Source: Polaromonas jejuensis NBRC 106434
GTDB lineage: Bacteria > Pseudomonadota > Gammaproteobacteria > Burkholderiales > Burkholderiaceae_C
Length of the DNA: 64,000 nucleotides
Assembly: GCF_001598235.1 (NCBI RefSeq)
Contig: NZ_BCYO01000002.1
Location: forward strand, 124,001 to 188,000
Direction: 5' to 3'
The notes beneath the pieces are model-generated. The model worked only from the letters and a program-made list of their open reading frames with translations. It searched no databases and had not been told where the DNA came from. Positions 13,096 to 20,211 of this stretch are shown piece after piece. The number at the start of each line of letters is the position of its first letter. Position 1 is the first letter of the stretch. A program made the position numbers and the translations under genes.

Positions 13096-13139
13096 CATTC
13101 CACAAAACGCCTGATTTTCAGGGCTTTTCTTGTGGAATG
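13096..13139 (-). promoter_or_regulatory. pnp leader hairpin, probable autoregulatory RNase III target
   Basis: CATTCCACAA (13096-13105) and TTGTGGAATG (13130-13139) are perfect 10-bp arms, with an inner CCTGA/TCAGG stem (13110-13114/13118-13122). The structure lies about 75 bp upstream of the pnp ATG in the rpsO-pnp spacer. In E. coli a long leader hairpin at this place is cut by RNase III and allows PNPase to repress its own mRNA. The sequence shows the hairpin; the function is by analogy. Confidence 0.65.
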
Positions 13140-13173
13140 ACACAGCGCGTGCTCGTTTTGCCTTGCTCCGAAG

Positions 13174-13208
13174 TAAAAAACGCCTGAGCTAGTGAACTAA
13201 CTCAGGCG
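13174..13208 (-). terminator. Intrinsic terminator after rpsO
   Basis: On the minus strand CGCCTGAG (complement of 13201-13208) pairs with CTCAGGCG (complement of 13181-13188), with an inner ACTA/TAGT pairing, and is followed by a run of six or seven T. It sits 20 bp behind the rpsO stop and should partly separate rpsO from pnp transcription. Confidence 0.85.
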
Positions 13209-13228
13209 CTTCCTGTTGGGTTTATCGC

Positions 13229-13495
13229 TTACTTACGCAGGCCAAGCTTGGCAATCAGGGCAACATAACGGCTTGCGTCCTTGGACTTCAGGTAGTCCAG
13301 CAGCTTGCGGCGACGGCTCACCATGCGCAGCAGGCCGCGACGGCCGTGGTGGTCTTTGGCGTTGGCCTTGAAATGGGGGGTCAGTTCGTTGATGCGGCCG
13401 GTCAGCAGCGCCACTTGAACTTCAGGACTGCCGGTATCGTTGGCAGCGCGGGCGTTGTCCTTGACAATCTCGGCCTTGATTGATTTTGCAATCAT
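13229..13495 (-). CDS. rpsO: 30S ribosomal protein S15
   Basis: S15 (88 aa) binds the central domain of 16S rRNA and nucleates platform assembly. The sequence is canonical: [24 protein letters not shown] from residue 20, then [24 protein letters not shown] from residue 47. Length is exact for the family. Upstream lies a -10 element TATAAT (13635-13630) that partly overlaps a perfect palindrome. Confidence 0.98.
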   Translation of the reverse strand: MIAKSIKAEIVKDNARAANDTGSPEVQVALLTGRINELTPHFKANAKDHHGRRGLLRMVSRRRKLLDYLKSKDASRYVALIAKLGLRK

Positions 13496-13629
13496 GTATT
13501 TTCCTCTTGCACTGTGTGCACTTGCGAGCGAAGCAGTGTTCCCACTATTGGGACTTGACCGCTTTCGTCGTGTTCTCCGCCTTGAGCCGGCTACTTTTTC
13601 AAGCAGCCCCGCTAAACGCAGAGCCTTGG

Positions 13630-13658
13630 ATTATAGCCCAGGGCCTGTTCACCCTAAA
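13630..13658 (-). promoter_or_regulatory. Probable rpsO promoter
   Basis: A perfect -10 hexamer TATAAT lies at 13635-13630 on the minus strand, and TTTAGG, a weak -35, stands 17 bp further upstream inside a palindrome arm. The sequence just downstream (CCAAGGCTCTGC) is nearly the same as that after the rpsU -10 element at 44013-44018. Confidence 0.6.
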
Positions 13659-13689
13659 ACGGGCGTGCGTTTTAGGGTGAACAGGCCCT
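13640..13689. repeat. Perfect 21-bp inverted repeat with 8-nt loop
   Basis: The arms are 13640-13660 and 13669-13689 (GGGCCTGTTCACCCTAAAAC and its exact complement, plus one more A-T pair), with GGGCGTGC between. The repeat covers the last codons and stop of the aminotransferase gene and the -35 region of the rpsO promoter. It has no T run, so it is not a standard intrinsic terminator. It looks like an inserted palindromic element or a protein-binding site. Confidence 0.85.
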
Positions 13690-14868
13690 AAGCCAATGTT
13701 TCAGCCTATCCACACCCTGCCCCAGCCTGGCGACATCCCGGCTGGCGAAACACCAGCGCAGCCAGCCCTGGGCCTCTGGGCCGGGATTCACCATGAAGGC
13801 ATTGCCGGGCGCCAGCCCCAGCCCGGCCTCCGCCACCAGCCGCTTGGCGGTCTCCAGCGAGTCGGCAAAACGGCTTTGGTCTGCCAGCCGGAAAAAGGCG
13901 TACATCCCCCCTTTGGCCGGCGCCACCTCCACGCCCGGCACCGCCTGCAGCAGCGGCACCAGCGTGTCGCGGCAGGTTTTGAGGTGCGCCACCAGCTGCG
14001 GCGTGACATCGCCGGTTCCCTGCAGGGCCGCCAGGCCGGCCCGCTGGATAAACACCGGCGCGCAGGAGGTGTTGAACTCGACCAGCTTGCCCATGTGCGG
14101 CGTCATGGCCGGCGGCATGACCAGCCAGCCCAGGCGCCAGCCGGTCATCAAAAAGCTCTTGGAAAAACTGTGCACCACCACCAGACGGTCTTGCGGCGCG
14201 GCAATATCCAGAAAACTCGGCGCGCAGCCGTTCGGCGTCTTTTCGAAATAAAGACGCTCATAGACCTCATCCGCCAGAATCCAGGTGCCGGTGCTGCGGC
14301 AGTGCGCCAGGATGGCTTCCTGCTCGGCCCGGCTCAAGGTCCAGCCGGTCGGGTTGTTGGGCGCGTTGACGATCAGCAGTTTGGTTTGGGGCGTGATCGC
14401 GGCCAGCAGTTCCGTCATGTCGAGCTGCCATTGACCGGCCACCGGCTTGAGGCTCACGCACTTCACATCGGCGCCCATGATGGCGGGCTGCGCCGTGAGG
14501 TTGGGCCAGACCGGTGTCACGGCCACCACTTCGTCGCCGGCGTTCACCAGGGCCTGCACGGCGAGCATCAGGGCATTCACGCCGCCCGAGGTGATGGCGA
14601 TGCGATCGGCGCCAATGGGCGCAGCGCCCGGGCAGCGCAGGGACGTCGCATACCGGGCGATCGCCTCGCGCAATTCCGGCAAACCGAGGTTGTGCGCGTA
14701 AAAAGTCTCGCCCTGCTGCAGGGACGCAATGGCCGCCTCGCGGATGAAGGCCGGCGTGACCTCATCGCTCTCGCCAAACCAGAACTTGAGCACATCGCTG
14801 CGCCCCATGCCGGCATTGGCCACCTGGCGAATCATCGACTCCTCAAGATTCAAAACTGCCTGCCTCAT
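13672..14868 (-). CDS. Class I/II PLP-dependent aminotransferase
   Basis: This 398-aa protein has the fold-type I aminotransferase layout of the aspartate/aromatic aminotransferase superfamily. The PLP-anchoring lysine is in VVHSFSKSFLMTGWRLGW near residue 238. NAPNNPTGW near residue 170 and the C-terminal arginine region near residue 370 are also family features. The substrate is not determined by what I can see. The last residues (RACSP) and the stop are encoded inside the palindrome at 13640-13689, so the C-terminus may have been altered by its insertion. A later start (MIRQVANAGMGR, 11 codons in) is possible. Confidence 0.88.
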   Translation of the reverse strand: MRQAVLNLEESMIRQVANAGMGRSDVLKFWFGESDEVTPAFIREAAIASLQQGETFYAHNLGLPELREAIARYATSLRCPGAAPIGADRIAITSGGVNALMLAVQALVNAGDEVVAVTPVWPNLTAQPAIMGADVKCVSLKPVAGQWQLDMTELLAAITPQTKLLIVNAPNNPTGWTLSRAEQEAILAHCRSTGTWILADEVYERLYFEKTPNGCAPSFLDIAAPQDRLVVVHSFSKSFLMTGWRLGWLVMPPAMTPHMGKLVEFNTSCAPVFIQRAGLAALQGTGDVTPQLVAHLKTCRDTLVPLLQAVPGVEVAPAKGGMYAFFRLADQSRFADSLETAKRLVAEAGLGLAPGNAFMVNPGPEAQGWLRWCFASRDVARLGQGVDRLKHWLRACSP

Positions 14869-14923
14869 GTGCGCCTTTCAATTTTTACGGTATTACCTGG
14901 AGGGACCCGCGGTTTCAGCAAGT

Positions 14924-16201
14924 TTAGGGCCGCACCATCTTGCAGCTGTATGGCTGCTCGGCACGCTCGGCCGCAATCGTCTTGATCACACGAAAACCGT
15001 AGCCCGAGCCCTCGACATCAAACTTCACACCGGGCGCGCCCTGCTTGCCCATCATCGCCACCTGCAGCGGCTGCTGGAACTGGTGATCGGCGGCCCGCAT
15101 CGCGCCCTGATAGCCCGAAAACTTCACCGTGGCCCGCTCCATCTGGGCCGCCACGGCAGCGGCATCCGTCGCGCCGGCCTTCTCCAGGCTTTGGGCCAGG
15201 GCTTCGATCATCATCTGCATGCGCATGTGCACATAGTCGTCCTCCGGCCTGGGAAAGCGCTGGCGGAAAGACCGGTAGAAGGCTTCCGCTTGAGCCCCCG
15301 GGGCATTCGGAAACCAGTCGGCCACCGCGATCACCTTGCCCACGCCAGCATCGCCCAGCGCGGCCGGCACGCCCAGCGCATTGCCGTAAAAGGTGTAGAA
15401 CTTGCCTTCGTAGCCGACCTCTTTCGCCGCCTTGATGAGCAGCGTCAGGTCGTTGCCCCAGTTGCCCGTCAGCACGGCCTGCGCGCCGCTGCTCTTGATC
15501 TTGACGGCGTAGGGAATGAAGTCCTTCACGCGCCCGAGCGCGTGCAGCTCGTCGCCCACGATCTGCACGTCGGGGCGCTGCGCGCCCAGCTGCTGGCGCG
15601 CCTCGCGCAGCACCGCCTGGCCAAAGCTGTAATCCTGGCCGATCAGGTAGACGCGCTTGAGCGCCTTGTCGTCCTTGAGCACATCCATCAGGGCGGCCAT
15701 GCGCATGTCGGCATGGGCGTCAAAGCGGAAATGCCAGTAGCTGCATTTCTCATTCGTCAGGCTGGGATCGACCGCCGAATAATTCAGGAACAGCACGCGC
15801 TTGCCCGGCTCGCGCTGGTTGTGTTTGTTGATGGCATCAATCAGCGCCGCGGCAACGGCCGATGAGTTGCCTTGCGCAATGATGCTCACGCCGTCGTCAA
15901 TCGCCGAGCGCAAGGCCGCCAGCGACTCTTCGTTCTGGCCCTTGTTGTCGTAGCGCTCCACCACCAGCATGCGCGAACCGTTGGCCAGCTTGACGCCGCC
16001 GCGCGCATTGACACGCTCGGTCGCCCACACCAGGTTGCGAAAGACGGCTTCGCCGGTGTTGGCAAAGGAGCCGGACAGGCTTTCAATCAGCGCAATCCGC
16101 AGAGGCGGCAGGGAGGCCGGCGGGGTGGCCGGCTGCGCCTGGGCCAGCAGCGAAACGCCGAGACATAGGGCCGCAGCGACCCGTTTCAAGAGTTTTTGCA
16201 T
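14924..16201 (-). CDS. Periplasmic ABC-transporter binding protein, branched-chain amino acid type
   Basis: This is a 425-aa secreted solute-binding protein of the LivJ-like type I fold. The signal peptide is clear: Lys/Arg start, hydrophobic core AAALCLGVSLLAQAQ, cleavage near residue 23. The opening of the mature domain, PLRIALIESLSGSFANTGEAVFRN, is typical of the family. No permease or ATPase genes are next to it, so it is an orphan binding protein and its ligand is unknown; such proteins are frequent in Comamonadaceae. It is divergent from the Hsp20 gene. Confidence 0.87.
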   Translation of the reverse strand: MQKLLKRVAAALCLGVSLLAQAQPATPPASLPPLRIALIESLSGSFANTGEAVFRNLVWATERVNARGGVKLANGSRMLVVERYDNKGQNEESLAALRSAIDDGVSIIAQGNSSAVAAALIDAINKHNQREPGKRVLFLNYSAVDPSLTNEKCSYWHFRFDAHADMRMAALMDVLKDDKALKRVYLIGQDYSFGQAVLREARQQLGAQRPDVQIVGDELHALGRVKDFIPYAVKIKSSGAQAVLTGNWGNDLTLLIKAAKEVGYEGKFYTFYGNALGVPAALGDAGVGKVIAVADWFPNAPGAQAEAFYRSFRQRFPRPEDDYVHMRMQMMIEALAQSLEKAGATDAAAVAAQMERATVKFSGYQGAMRAADHQFQQPLQVAMMGKQGAPGVKFDVEGSGYGFRVIKTIAAERAEQPYSCKMVRP

Positions 16202-16330
16202 AAAAAAATAGATCCGGTTCTCAGCTTGAATAAGTCGGTGACATGCCTAGTTGAAGAGCATGCGGCAGTCATGGTGAACGCCGCGCAGTGCAAGGGGAAT
16301 CCTCTAAGCACTTCATCCAAAGGAGTCCAC

Positions 16331-16732
16331 ATGTTTTACACCCTCGCGCCCCGTTCCAGCCACACGTTTAACCGCAACTTCTCGCCCGCGGCAGGTCACG
16401 GCGCCCTGGAAAAATTCCTCAGCGACACCCTCTCCGGGCTGGCCGACGCGAGCAGCGCCAAAGCCGCCAGCGTGGAAGATGAGGAAACCCGCTACAGCCT
16501 GCAGCTCGACGTTCCCGGCCTGGCCAGGGAGCAGCTGAGCATAGACATTGAAGGCGATGTGGTGCGCGTTACCAGCAAGGCCGATGCCCCGCGCAGCGTC
16601 AAGGCGGCCTGGCGCTTCCCGCTGGAGATTGATGTGGCGGCCAGCACGGCCAAGCTCGAAAACGGCGTGCTGAGCTTGAGCCTGGCCAAGAAAATTCCGG
16701 TCAGCAACGTGAGCCAGCTGGCCATCCAGTAA
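16331..16732 (+). CDS. Small heat-shock protein, Hsp20/alpha-crystallin family
   Basis: This 133-aa chaperone prevents aggregation of unfolded proteins. The alpha-crystallin domain spans about residues 48-130: ETRYSLQLDVPGLAREQLSIDIEGD, then AWRFPLEIDV and ENGVLSLSLAKK. The ATG at 16331 is preceded by AAAGGAG, which decides the start; the longer frame upstream has no support. A CTTGAA hexamer at 16225-16230 matches the sigma-32 -35 element, but I find no convincing matching -10. It is isolated between divergent and convergent neighbours. Confidence 0.92.
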   Translation: MFYTLAPRSSHTFNRNFSPAAGHGALEKFLSDTLSGLADASSAKAASVEDEETRYSLQLDVPGLAREQLSIDIEGDVVRVTSKADAPRSVKAAWRFPLEIDVAASTAKLENGVLSLSLAKKIPVSNVSQLAIQ

Positions 16733-16755
16733 ACCGGCGTTCATAGCCAGTCGCC

Positions 16756-17817
16756 TCAAGGCGCGGCGGCCAGCTCGGGCTGCAGCGCGGAAAGACTCCA
16801 GCGCGGCTTCACATCAAAGGTGTAGCCGCGCTGCAGCACCTCCAGTTTCACCAGCCCGGCCTGCAGGCGCATGCCGGCCGCCATGGCAATCATGGCGCCG
16901 TTGTCGGTGCACAAATGCAGCTCGGGGTAGTGCACGCGGATGCCGCGCTGCCGGCAGGCCGCGTTGAGCTGGCTGCGCAGCAGGGCATTGGCCCCCACGC
17001 CGCCCGCCACCACCAGGCGCTTGAGCCCGGTCTGCGCCATGGCGCCCAGTGATTTCTTCACCAGCACCTCCACGATGGCGGCCTGCGTCGAGGCCGCCAG
17101 ATCCGCCTTGCGTGCCTCCAGTTCATCGCCCAGTTTTTTGGCCTGCGTCAGCACGGCGGTTTTCAGGCCGGCGAACGAAAAATCAAGGTTGCCGCTGTGC
17201 AGCAGCGGCCGGGGCAGCCTGAAGGCCGCGCCATCGCCCTGCTGCGCCAGTTTCGACAAATGCGGCCCGCCTGGATAGGGCAGGCCCATGAGCTTGGCCG
17301 ACTTGTCAAAGGCCTCGCCCGCGGCGTCATCAATGGTTTCGCCGAGCAGCTCGTAACTGCCGACGCCATCCACCCGCATCAGCTGGGTATGCCCGCCCGA
17401 CACCAGCAGCGCCACAAAGGGGAACTCAGGGGGGTCGGCACTCAGAAAAGGCGACAGCAGATGCCCCTCCAGATGGTGCACGCCCATCACCGGCTTGCCC
17501 AGCGCCGCCGCCAGCGAGCAGGCCACGCCCGCCCCCACCAGCAAGGCACCGGCCAGGCCGGGCCCGCGCGTGTAAGCCACCACATCGACCTCGGCCAGGG
17601 AGCGCTGCGCTTCTTTCATGGTTTCCCGCGTCAGCGGCAGCACACGCCGGATATGGTCGCGGCTGGCCAGCTCCGGCACCACGCCGCCATAGGCCTGGTG
17701 CATGTCGATCTGGCTGTAGAGGGCGTGGGAAAGCAGACGGGGCAGCGGTTGGGCGCCGGCATCCACCAGCGCCACACCCGTTTCGTCACAACTCGATTCA
17801 ATTCCTAGGACTAGCAT
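16756..17817 (-). CDS. tsaD: tRNA N6-adenosine threonylcarbamoyltransferase TsaD
   Basis: TsaD (353 aa) transfers the threonylcarbamoyl group to A37 of ANN-decoding tRNAs with TsaB and TsaE. It starts with [19 protein letters not shown], the ASKHA phosphate-1 motif. The metal-binding HHLEGH lies near residue 109 and the Gly-rich [12 protein letters not shown] near residue 270. The ATG at 17817 is the conserved start; the upstream frame is open only by chance. It is divergent from nasT. Confidence 0.97.
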   Translation of the reverse strand: MLVLGIESSCDETGVALVDAGAQPLPRLLSHALYSQIDMHQAYGGVVPELASRDHIRRVLPLTRETMKEAQRSLAEVDVVAYTRGPGLAGALLVGAGVACSLAAALGKPVMGVHHLEGHLLSPFLSADPPEFPFVALLVSGGHTQLMRVDGVGSYELLGETIDDAAGEAFDKSAKLMGLPYPGGPHLSKLAQQGDGAAFRLPRPLLHSGNLDFSFAGLKTAVLTQAKKLGDELEARKADLAASTQAAIVEVLVKKSLGAMAQTGLKRLVVAGGVGANALLRSQLNAACRQRGIRVHYPELHLCTDNGAMIAMAAGMRLQAGLVKLEVLQRGYTFDVKPRWSLSALQPELAAAP

Positions 17818-17933
17818 CGCCCCAAGTGTAAGGTTTGCGCTATTTCCGGACGCCAGACCGGGCCAGCGGCCCGAAGCCAGCCTCAGCCCGGCCCCGAGAA
17901 ATGCAGGCCAAGCGGTGCACCGGCCTACCATCC

Positions 17934-17948
17934 TGGCGCGAATCTTGC
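17934..17948 (+). promoter_or_regulatory. Sigma-54 promoter of nasT
   Basis: TGGCGCG-AATC-TTGC (17934-17948), followed by T, matches the -24/-12 consensus TGGCACG-N4-TTGC with one change and exact spacing. Transcription would start about 17,960, at the nasT ATG itself. A CGGTGCACCG palindrome at 17913-17922 lies just upstream. Confidence 0.6.
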
Positions 17949-17959
17949 TTAGTTTTGGC

Positions 17960-18592
17960 ATGGTAACGCCCCATTCCTTGCGCCTGGTCGTGATTGCGCC
18001 GGATTTATCTGCATCCGATGCTGCGGATGAGGCCGGGCTGGCGCTGATTGAGCGTTCACGCCAGCTGCGCATTGGCCTGCTTGAAAACGGCTACAACATC
18101 GTGGCGGTGTTGCCGGTGGACACTTTTCTGCGTGAGCGGCTGGCGCAGTTGCAGCCCGACATGATCATTGTGGACGCGGAGAGCGAGGCCAGGGACGCGC
18201 TGGAGCATGTGGTGATGGCCACGCGTGACGAGCGCCGCCCGATTGTGCTGTTCACCAACGACGATGACACCCGCCATGTCCGGGACGCGGTGGCCGCCGG
18301 CGTCTGCGCCTATATCGTGGCCGGGCTGGAACCTACGCGCATACGCCCGATCCTGGATGTGGCGATGGCACGCTTCGAACACGAGCAGGGCCTGCGCCGC
18401 GAGCTGGCCGACGCCAGGTCCGAGCTGAATGACCGCAAGGTCATAGACCGGGCCAAGGGCATGCTGATGCAGCGCCAGGGCCTCTCGGAGCAGGCGGCCT
18501 ATGAAAAGCTGCGCAAGGCAGCGATGGACAAGGGCCTGCGCCTGGCCGAAGTGGCCCAGCGCATGCTGGACGTCGCCGACCTACTAGGCTGA
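17960..18592 (+). CDS. nasT: NasT-type ANTAR antiterminator (receiver + ANTAR)
   Basis: This 210-aa protein has a receiver-like domain (residues 1-125, phosphoacceptor region [10 protein letters not shown]) and a C-terminal ANTAR RNA-binding domain (about 150-208: [20 protein letters not shown], then [19 protein letters not shown]). NasT proteins bind two-hairpin leader RNA and let RNA polymerase read through a terminator when nitrate or nitrite is present. A matching RNA motif stands 185 bp downstream, before nrtA. The usual partner NasS, a cytoplasmic NrtA-like sensor, is not in the window. The ATG at 17960 coincides with the predicted sigma-54 start point. Confidence 0.9.
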   Translation: MVTPHSLRLVVIAPDLSASDAADEAGLALIERSRQLRIGLLENGYNIVAVLPVDTFLRERLAQLQPDMIIVDAESEARDALEHVVMATRDERRPIVLFTNDDDTRHVRDAVAAGVCAYIVAGLEPTRIRPILDVAMARFEHEQGLRRELADARSELNDRKVIDRAKGMLMQRQGLSEQAAYEKLRKAAMDKGLRLAEVAQRMLDVADLLG

Positions 18593-18610
18593 AGCAGCCG
18601 AAATGGTGCA

Positions 18611-18629
18611 GCGCACAACGACGGTGCGC
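18611..18629. promoter_or_regulatory. Probable NtrC-type enhancer site
   Basis: GCGCAC-AACGACG-GTGCGC is a 6-bp inverted repeat with a 7-bp spacer. Its GCAC-N7-GTGC core has the geometry of NtrC enhancer sites. It ends about 120 bp upstream of the -24 element, a normal activator distance. A TGGTGCA half-site lies just before it (18604-18610). Confidence 0.5.
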
Positions 18630-18659
18630 ACCCGCAAAAATCCGGCCCCAGGCCTGCCT

Positions 18660-18713
18660 GCTATTAATTCAATAGCCTCCTGCGCCCGTTAATCAAGGGC
18701 TAGAGGCCTATTT
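18660..18713 (+). repeat. Dispersed ~55 bp element, full copy
   Basis: This is a complete copy: head GCTATTAATTCAATAGC, then CTCCTGCGCCCGTTAATCA, then AGGGCTAGAGGCCTATTT. It sits between nasT and the nrtA promoter and best shows the family consensus. Confidence 0.75.
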
Positions 18714-18750
18714 CCTTGATATTTTCAGGCCACACCGGCGCAAAACAGAT

Positions 18751-18766
18751 TGGCACGGCTTTTGCT
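18751..18766 (+). promoter_or_regulatory. Sigma-54 promoter of nrtABD
   Basis: TGGCACG-GCTT-TTGC-T is a perfect match to the RpoN -24/-12 consensus. The predicted start (12 nt after the -12 C) is about 18,777, exactly at the base of the first leader hairpin. This supports both the promoter and the leader model. Confidence 0.85.
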
Positions 18767-18775
18767 CTGACCTAG

Positions 18776-18833
18776 GCATCGGGCTTTCCACTTCAACGGC
18801 GAAGTGGCTGATGCCCCAGGAACAAAGGCGTTC
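18776..18833 (+). ncRNA. Two-hairpin ANTAR-binding leader of nrtA
   Basis: Hairpin 1 is GCATC...GATGC enclosing CCACTTC-AACGGC-GAAGTGG (hexaloop 18795-18800). Hairpin 2 is GAAC-AAAGGC-GTTC (hexaloop 18824-18829). Both hexaloops have A at position 1 and G at position 4, the signature of ANTAR-bound RNA. Hairpin 2 captures AAAGGCG, which is also the left arm of the following terminator, so the two folds exclude each other. The second stem is only four pairs, which is the weak point. Confidence 0.75.
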
Positions 18834-18889
18834 GCACCCTGCTGCCACTCTTCAATGTGGCGGTCCGGGTCGAGCGCCTTTTTTGTTTT
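18824..18889 (+). terminator. Leader terminator (attenuator) before nrtA
   Basis: AAAGGCG-TTCG-c-ACCC (18824-18839) pairs with GGGT-CGAG-CGCCTTT (18867-18881), capped by GCCAC/GTGGC (18844-18848/18857-18861). Ten T in 12 bases follow (18878-18889 region). It ends 28 bp before the nrtA ATG. Antitermination by an ANTAR protein would make nrtABD nitrate-responsive. Confidence 0.8.
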
Positions 18890-18917
18890 CGTTTCTTTAC
18901 CTTCTGGAGTCGCTGAC

Positions 18918-20162
18918 ATGACCGATCTGCTGAAATCCTCCCTGACCCGCCGCACCGTGCTGCAGGCCGCCGCCGTCGGCGCCGTGGGCCTCAACCCCGC
19001 GCTGCGCGCCGCCGTCTACGCCCAGGGCTCGGACGCGCCGGAAAAAAAGGAGGTCAAGATTGGCTTCATTCCGCTGACCGACTGCGCCTCGGTGGTGATG
19101 GCCTCGGTGCTGGGCATAGACAAGAAATACGGCGTGACCATCATCCCGACCAAGGAGGCCAGCTGGGCCGGCGTGCGCGACAAGCTGGTCAACGGCGAGC
19201 TCGACTTTGCCCACGTGCTCTACGGCCTGGTCTACGGCGTGCACATGGGCACGGCCGGCCCCAAGAAAGACATGGCCGTGCTGATGAACCTGAACAACAA
19301 CGGGCAGGCCATCACCTTGTCGAAAAAAATCGCCGACAAGGGCGCCGTGGACGGCGCTGGCCTGGCCAAGCTGATGGCCAGCGACAAGCGCGAATACACC
19401 TTTGCCCAGACCTTTCCCACCGGCACGCACGCCATGTGGCTTTACTACTGGCTGGCCGCCAACGGCATCAACCCGATGAAGGACGCCAAGGTCATCACCG
19501 TGCCGCCGCCGCAGATGGTGGCCAACATGCGCGTGGGCAACATGGACGGCTTTTGCGTCGGCGAGCCCTGGGGCCACCGCGCCATCATGGACGGCATCGG
19601 CATCACCGCCGTGACCACGCAGGACATCTGGAAAGACCACCCTGAAAAAGTGCTGGGCACCACGGCCGAGTTCACCAAGAAATACCCCAACACCGCGCGC
19701 GCCGTGACCGCCGCCATCCTGGAGGCCGGCAAATGGATCGACGCCAGCCTGGCCAACAAAAACAAGATGGCCGAGACCATCGCCGACAAGGCCTATGTCA
19801 ACACCAGCGTGGACGCCATCAACCAGCGCATCCTGGGCCGCTACCAGAACGGTCTGGGCAAGACCTGGGACGACCCGAACCACATGAAGTTCTTTAACGA
19901 CGGCGCGGTGAATTTCCCTTACCTCACCGACGGCATGTGGTTCCTCACCCAGCACAAGCGCTGGGGCCTGATCAAGGAGCACCCGGACTACCTGGCCGTG
20001 GCCAAACAGATCAACCAGATCGACCTGTACAAGCAGGCGGCCACCGCCGCCAAGGTGAACGTGCCCAAGGACGCCATGCGCACCAGCAAGCTGATCGACG
20101 GCACGGTCTGGGACGGCAAGGACCCGAAAAAGTACGCCGACGGCTTCAAGGTCCACGCCTGA
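18918..20162 (+). CDS. nrtA: Nitrate ABC transporter substrate-binding protein
   Basis: NrtA-type protein (414 aa) of the NrtA/CmpA/SsuA periplasmic binding family, which captures nitrate/nitrite for uptake. A twin-arginine signal is visible (SLTRRTVLQAAAVGAVG, residues 8-24) with cleavage after the Ala-rich stretch, so it is exported folded rather than acting as a cytoplasmic NasS sensor. The mature protein begins KKEVKIGFIPLTDCASVVMA, typical of the family. The ATG at 18918 has TGGAG upstream. It is the first gene of nrtABD, behind the sigma-54 promoter and attenuator. Confidence 0.92.
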   Translation: MTDLLKSSLTRRTVLQAAAVGAVGLNPALRAAVYAQGSDAPEKKEVKIGFIPLTDCASVVMASVLGIDKKYGVTIIPTKEASWAGVRDKLVNGELDFAHVLYGLVYGVHMGTAGPKKDMAVLMNLNNNGQAITLSKKIADKGAVDGAGLAKLMASDKREYTFAQTFPTGTHAMWLYYWLAANGINPMKDAKVITVPPPQMVANMRVGNMDGFCVGEPWGHRAIMDGIGITAVTTQDIWKDHPEKVLGTTAEFTKKYPNTARAVTAAILEAGKWIDASLANKNKMAETIADKAYVNTSVDAINQRILGRYQNGLGKTWDDPNHMKFFNDGAVNFPYLTDGMWFLTQHKRWGLIKEHPDYLAVAKQINQIDLYKQAATAAKVNVPKDAMRTSKLIDGTVWDGKDPKKYADGFKVHA

Positions 20163-20211
20163 AGCGCTCTTGAACTCTCATTGAATATTCCACTTGGAAA
20201 GAGGTGATGCC

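Larger units (their letters stand above)
18593..18917 (+). other. nrtA regulatory region
   Basis: The 325 bp between nasT and nrtA hold, in order, a palindromic GCAC-N7-GTGC site, a dispersed repeat, a sigma-54 promoter, two ANTAR-type hairpins and an intrinsic terminator. All are listed separately. No small gene with a convincing ribosome-binding site was seen here. Confidence 0.8.

Noticed and set aside
16225-16260. Sigma-32 promoter for the Hsp20 gene
   Set aside because: CTTGAA is present but no CCCCAT-like -10 at the right distance was found, so it is only mentioned under the gene.
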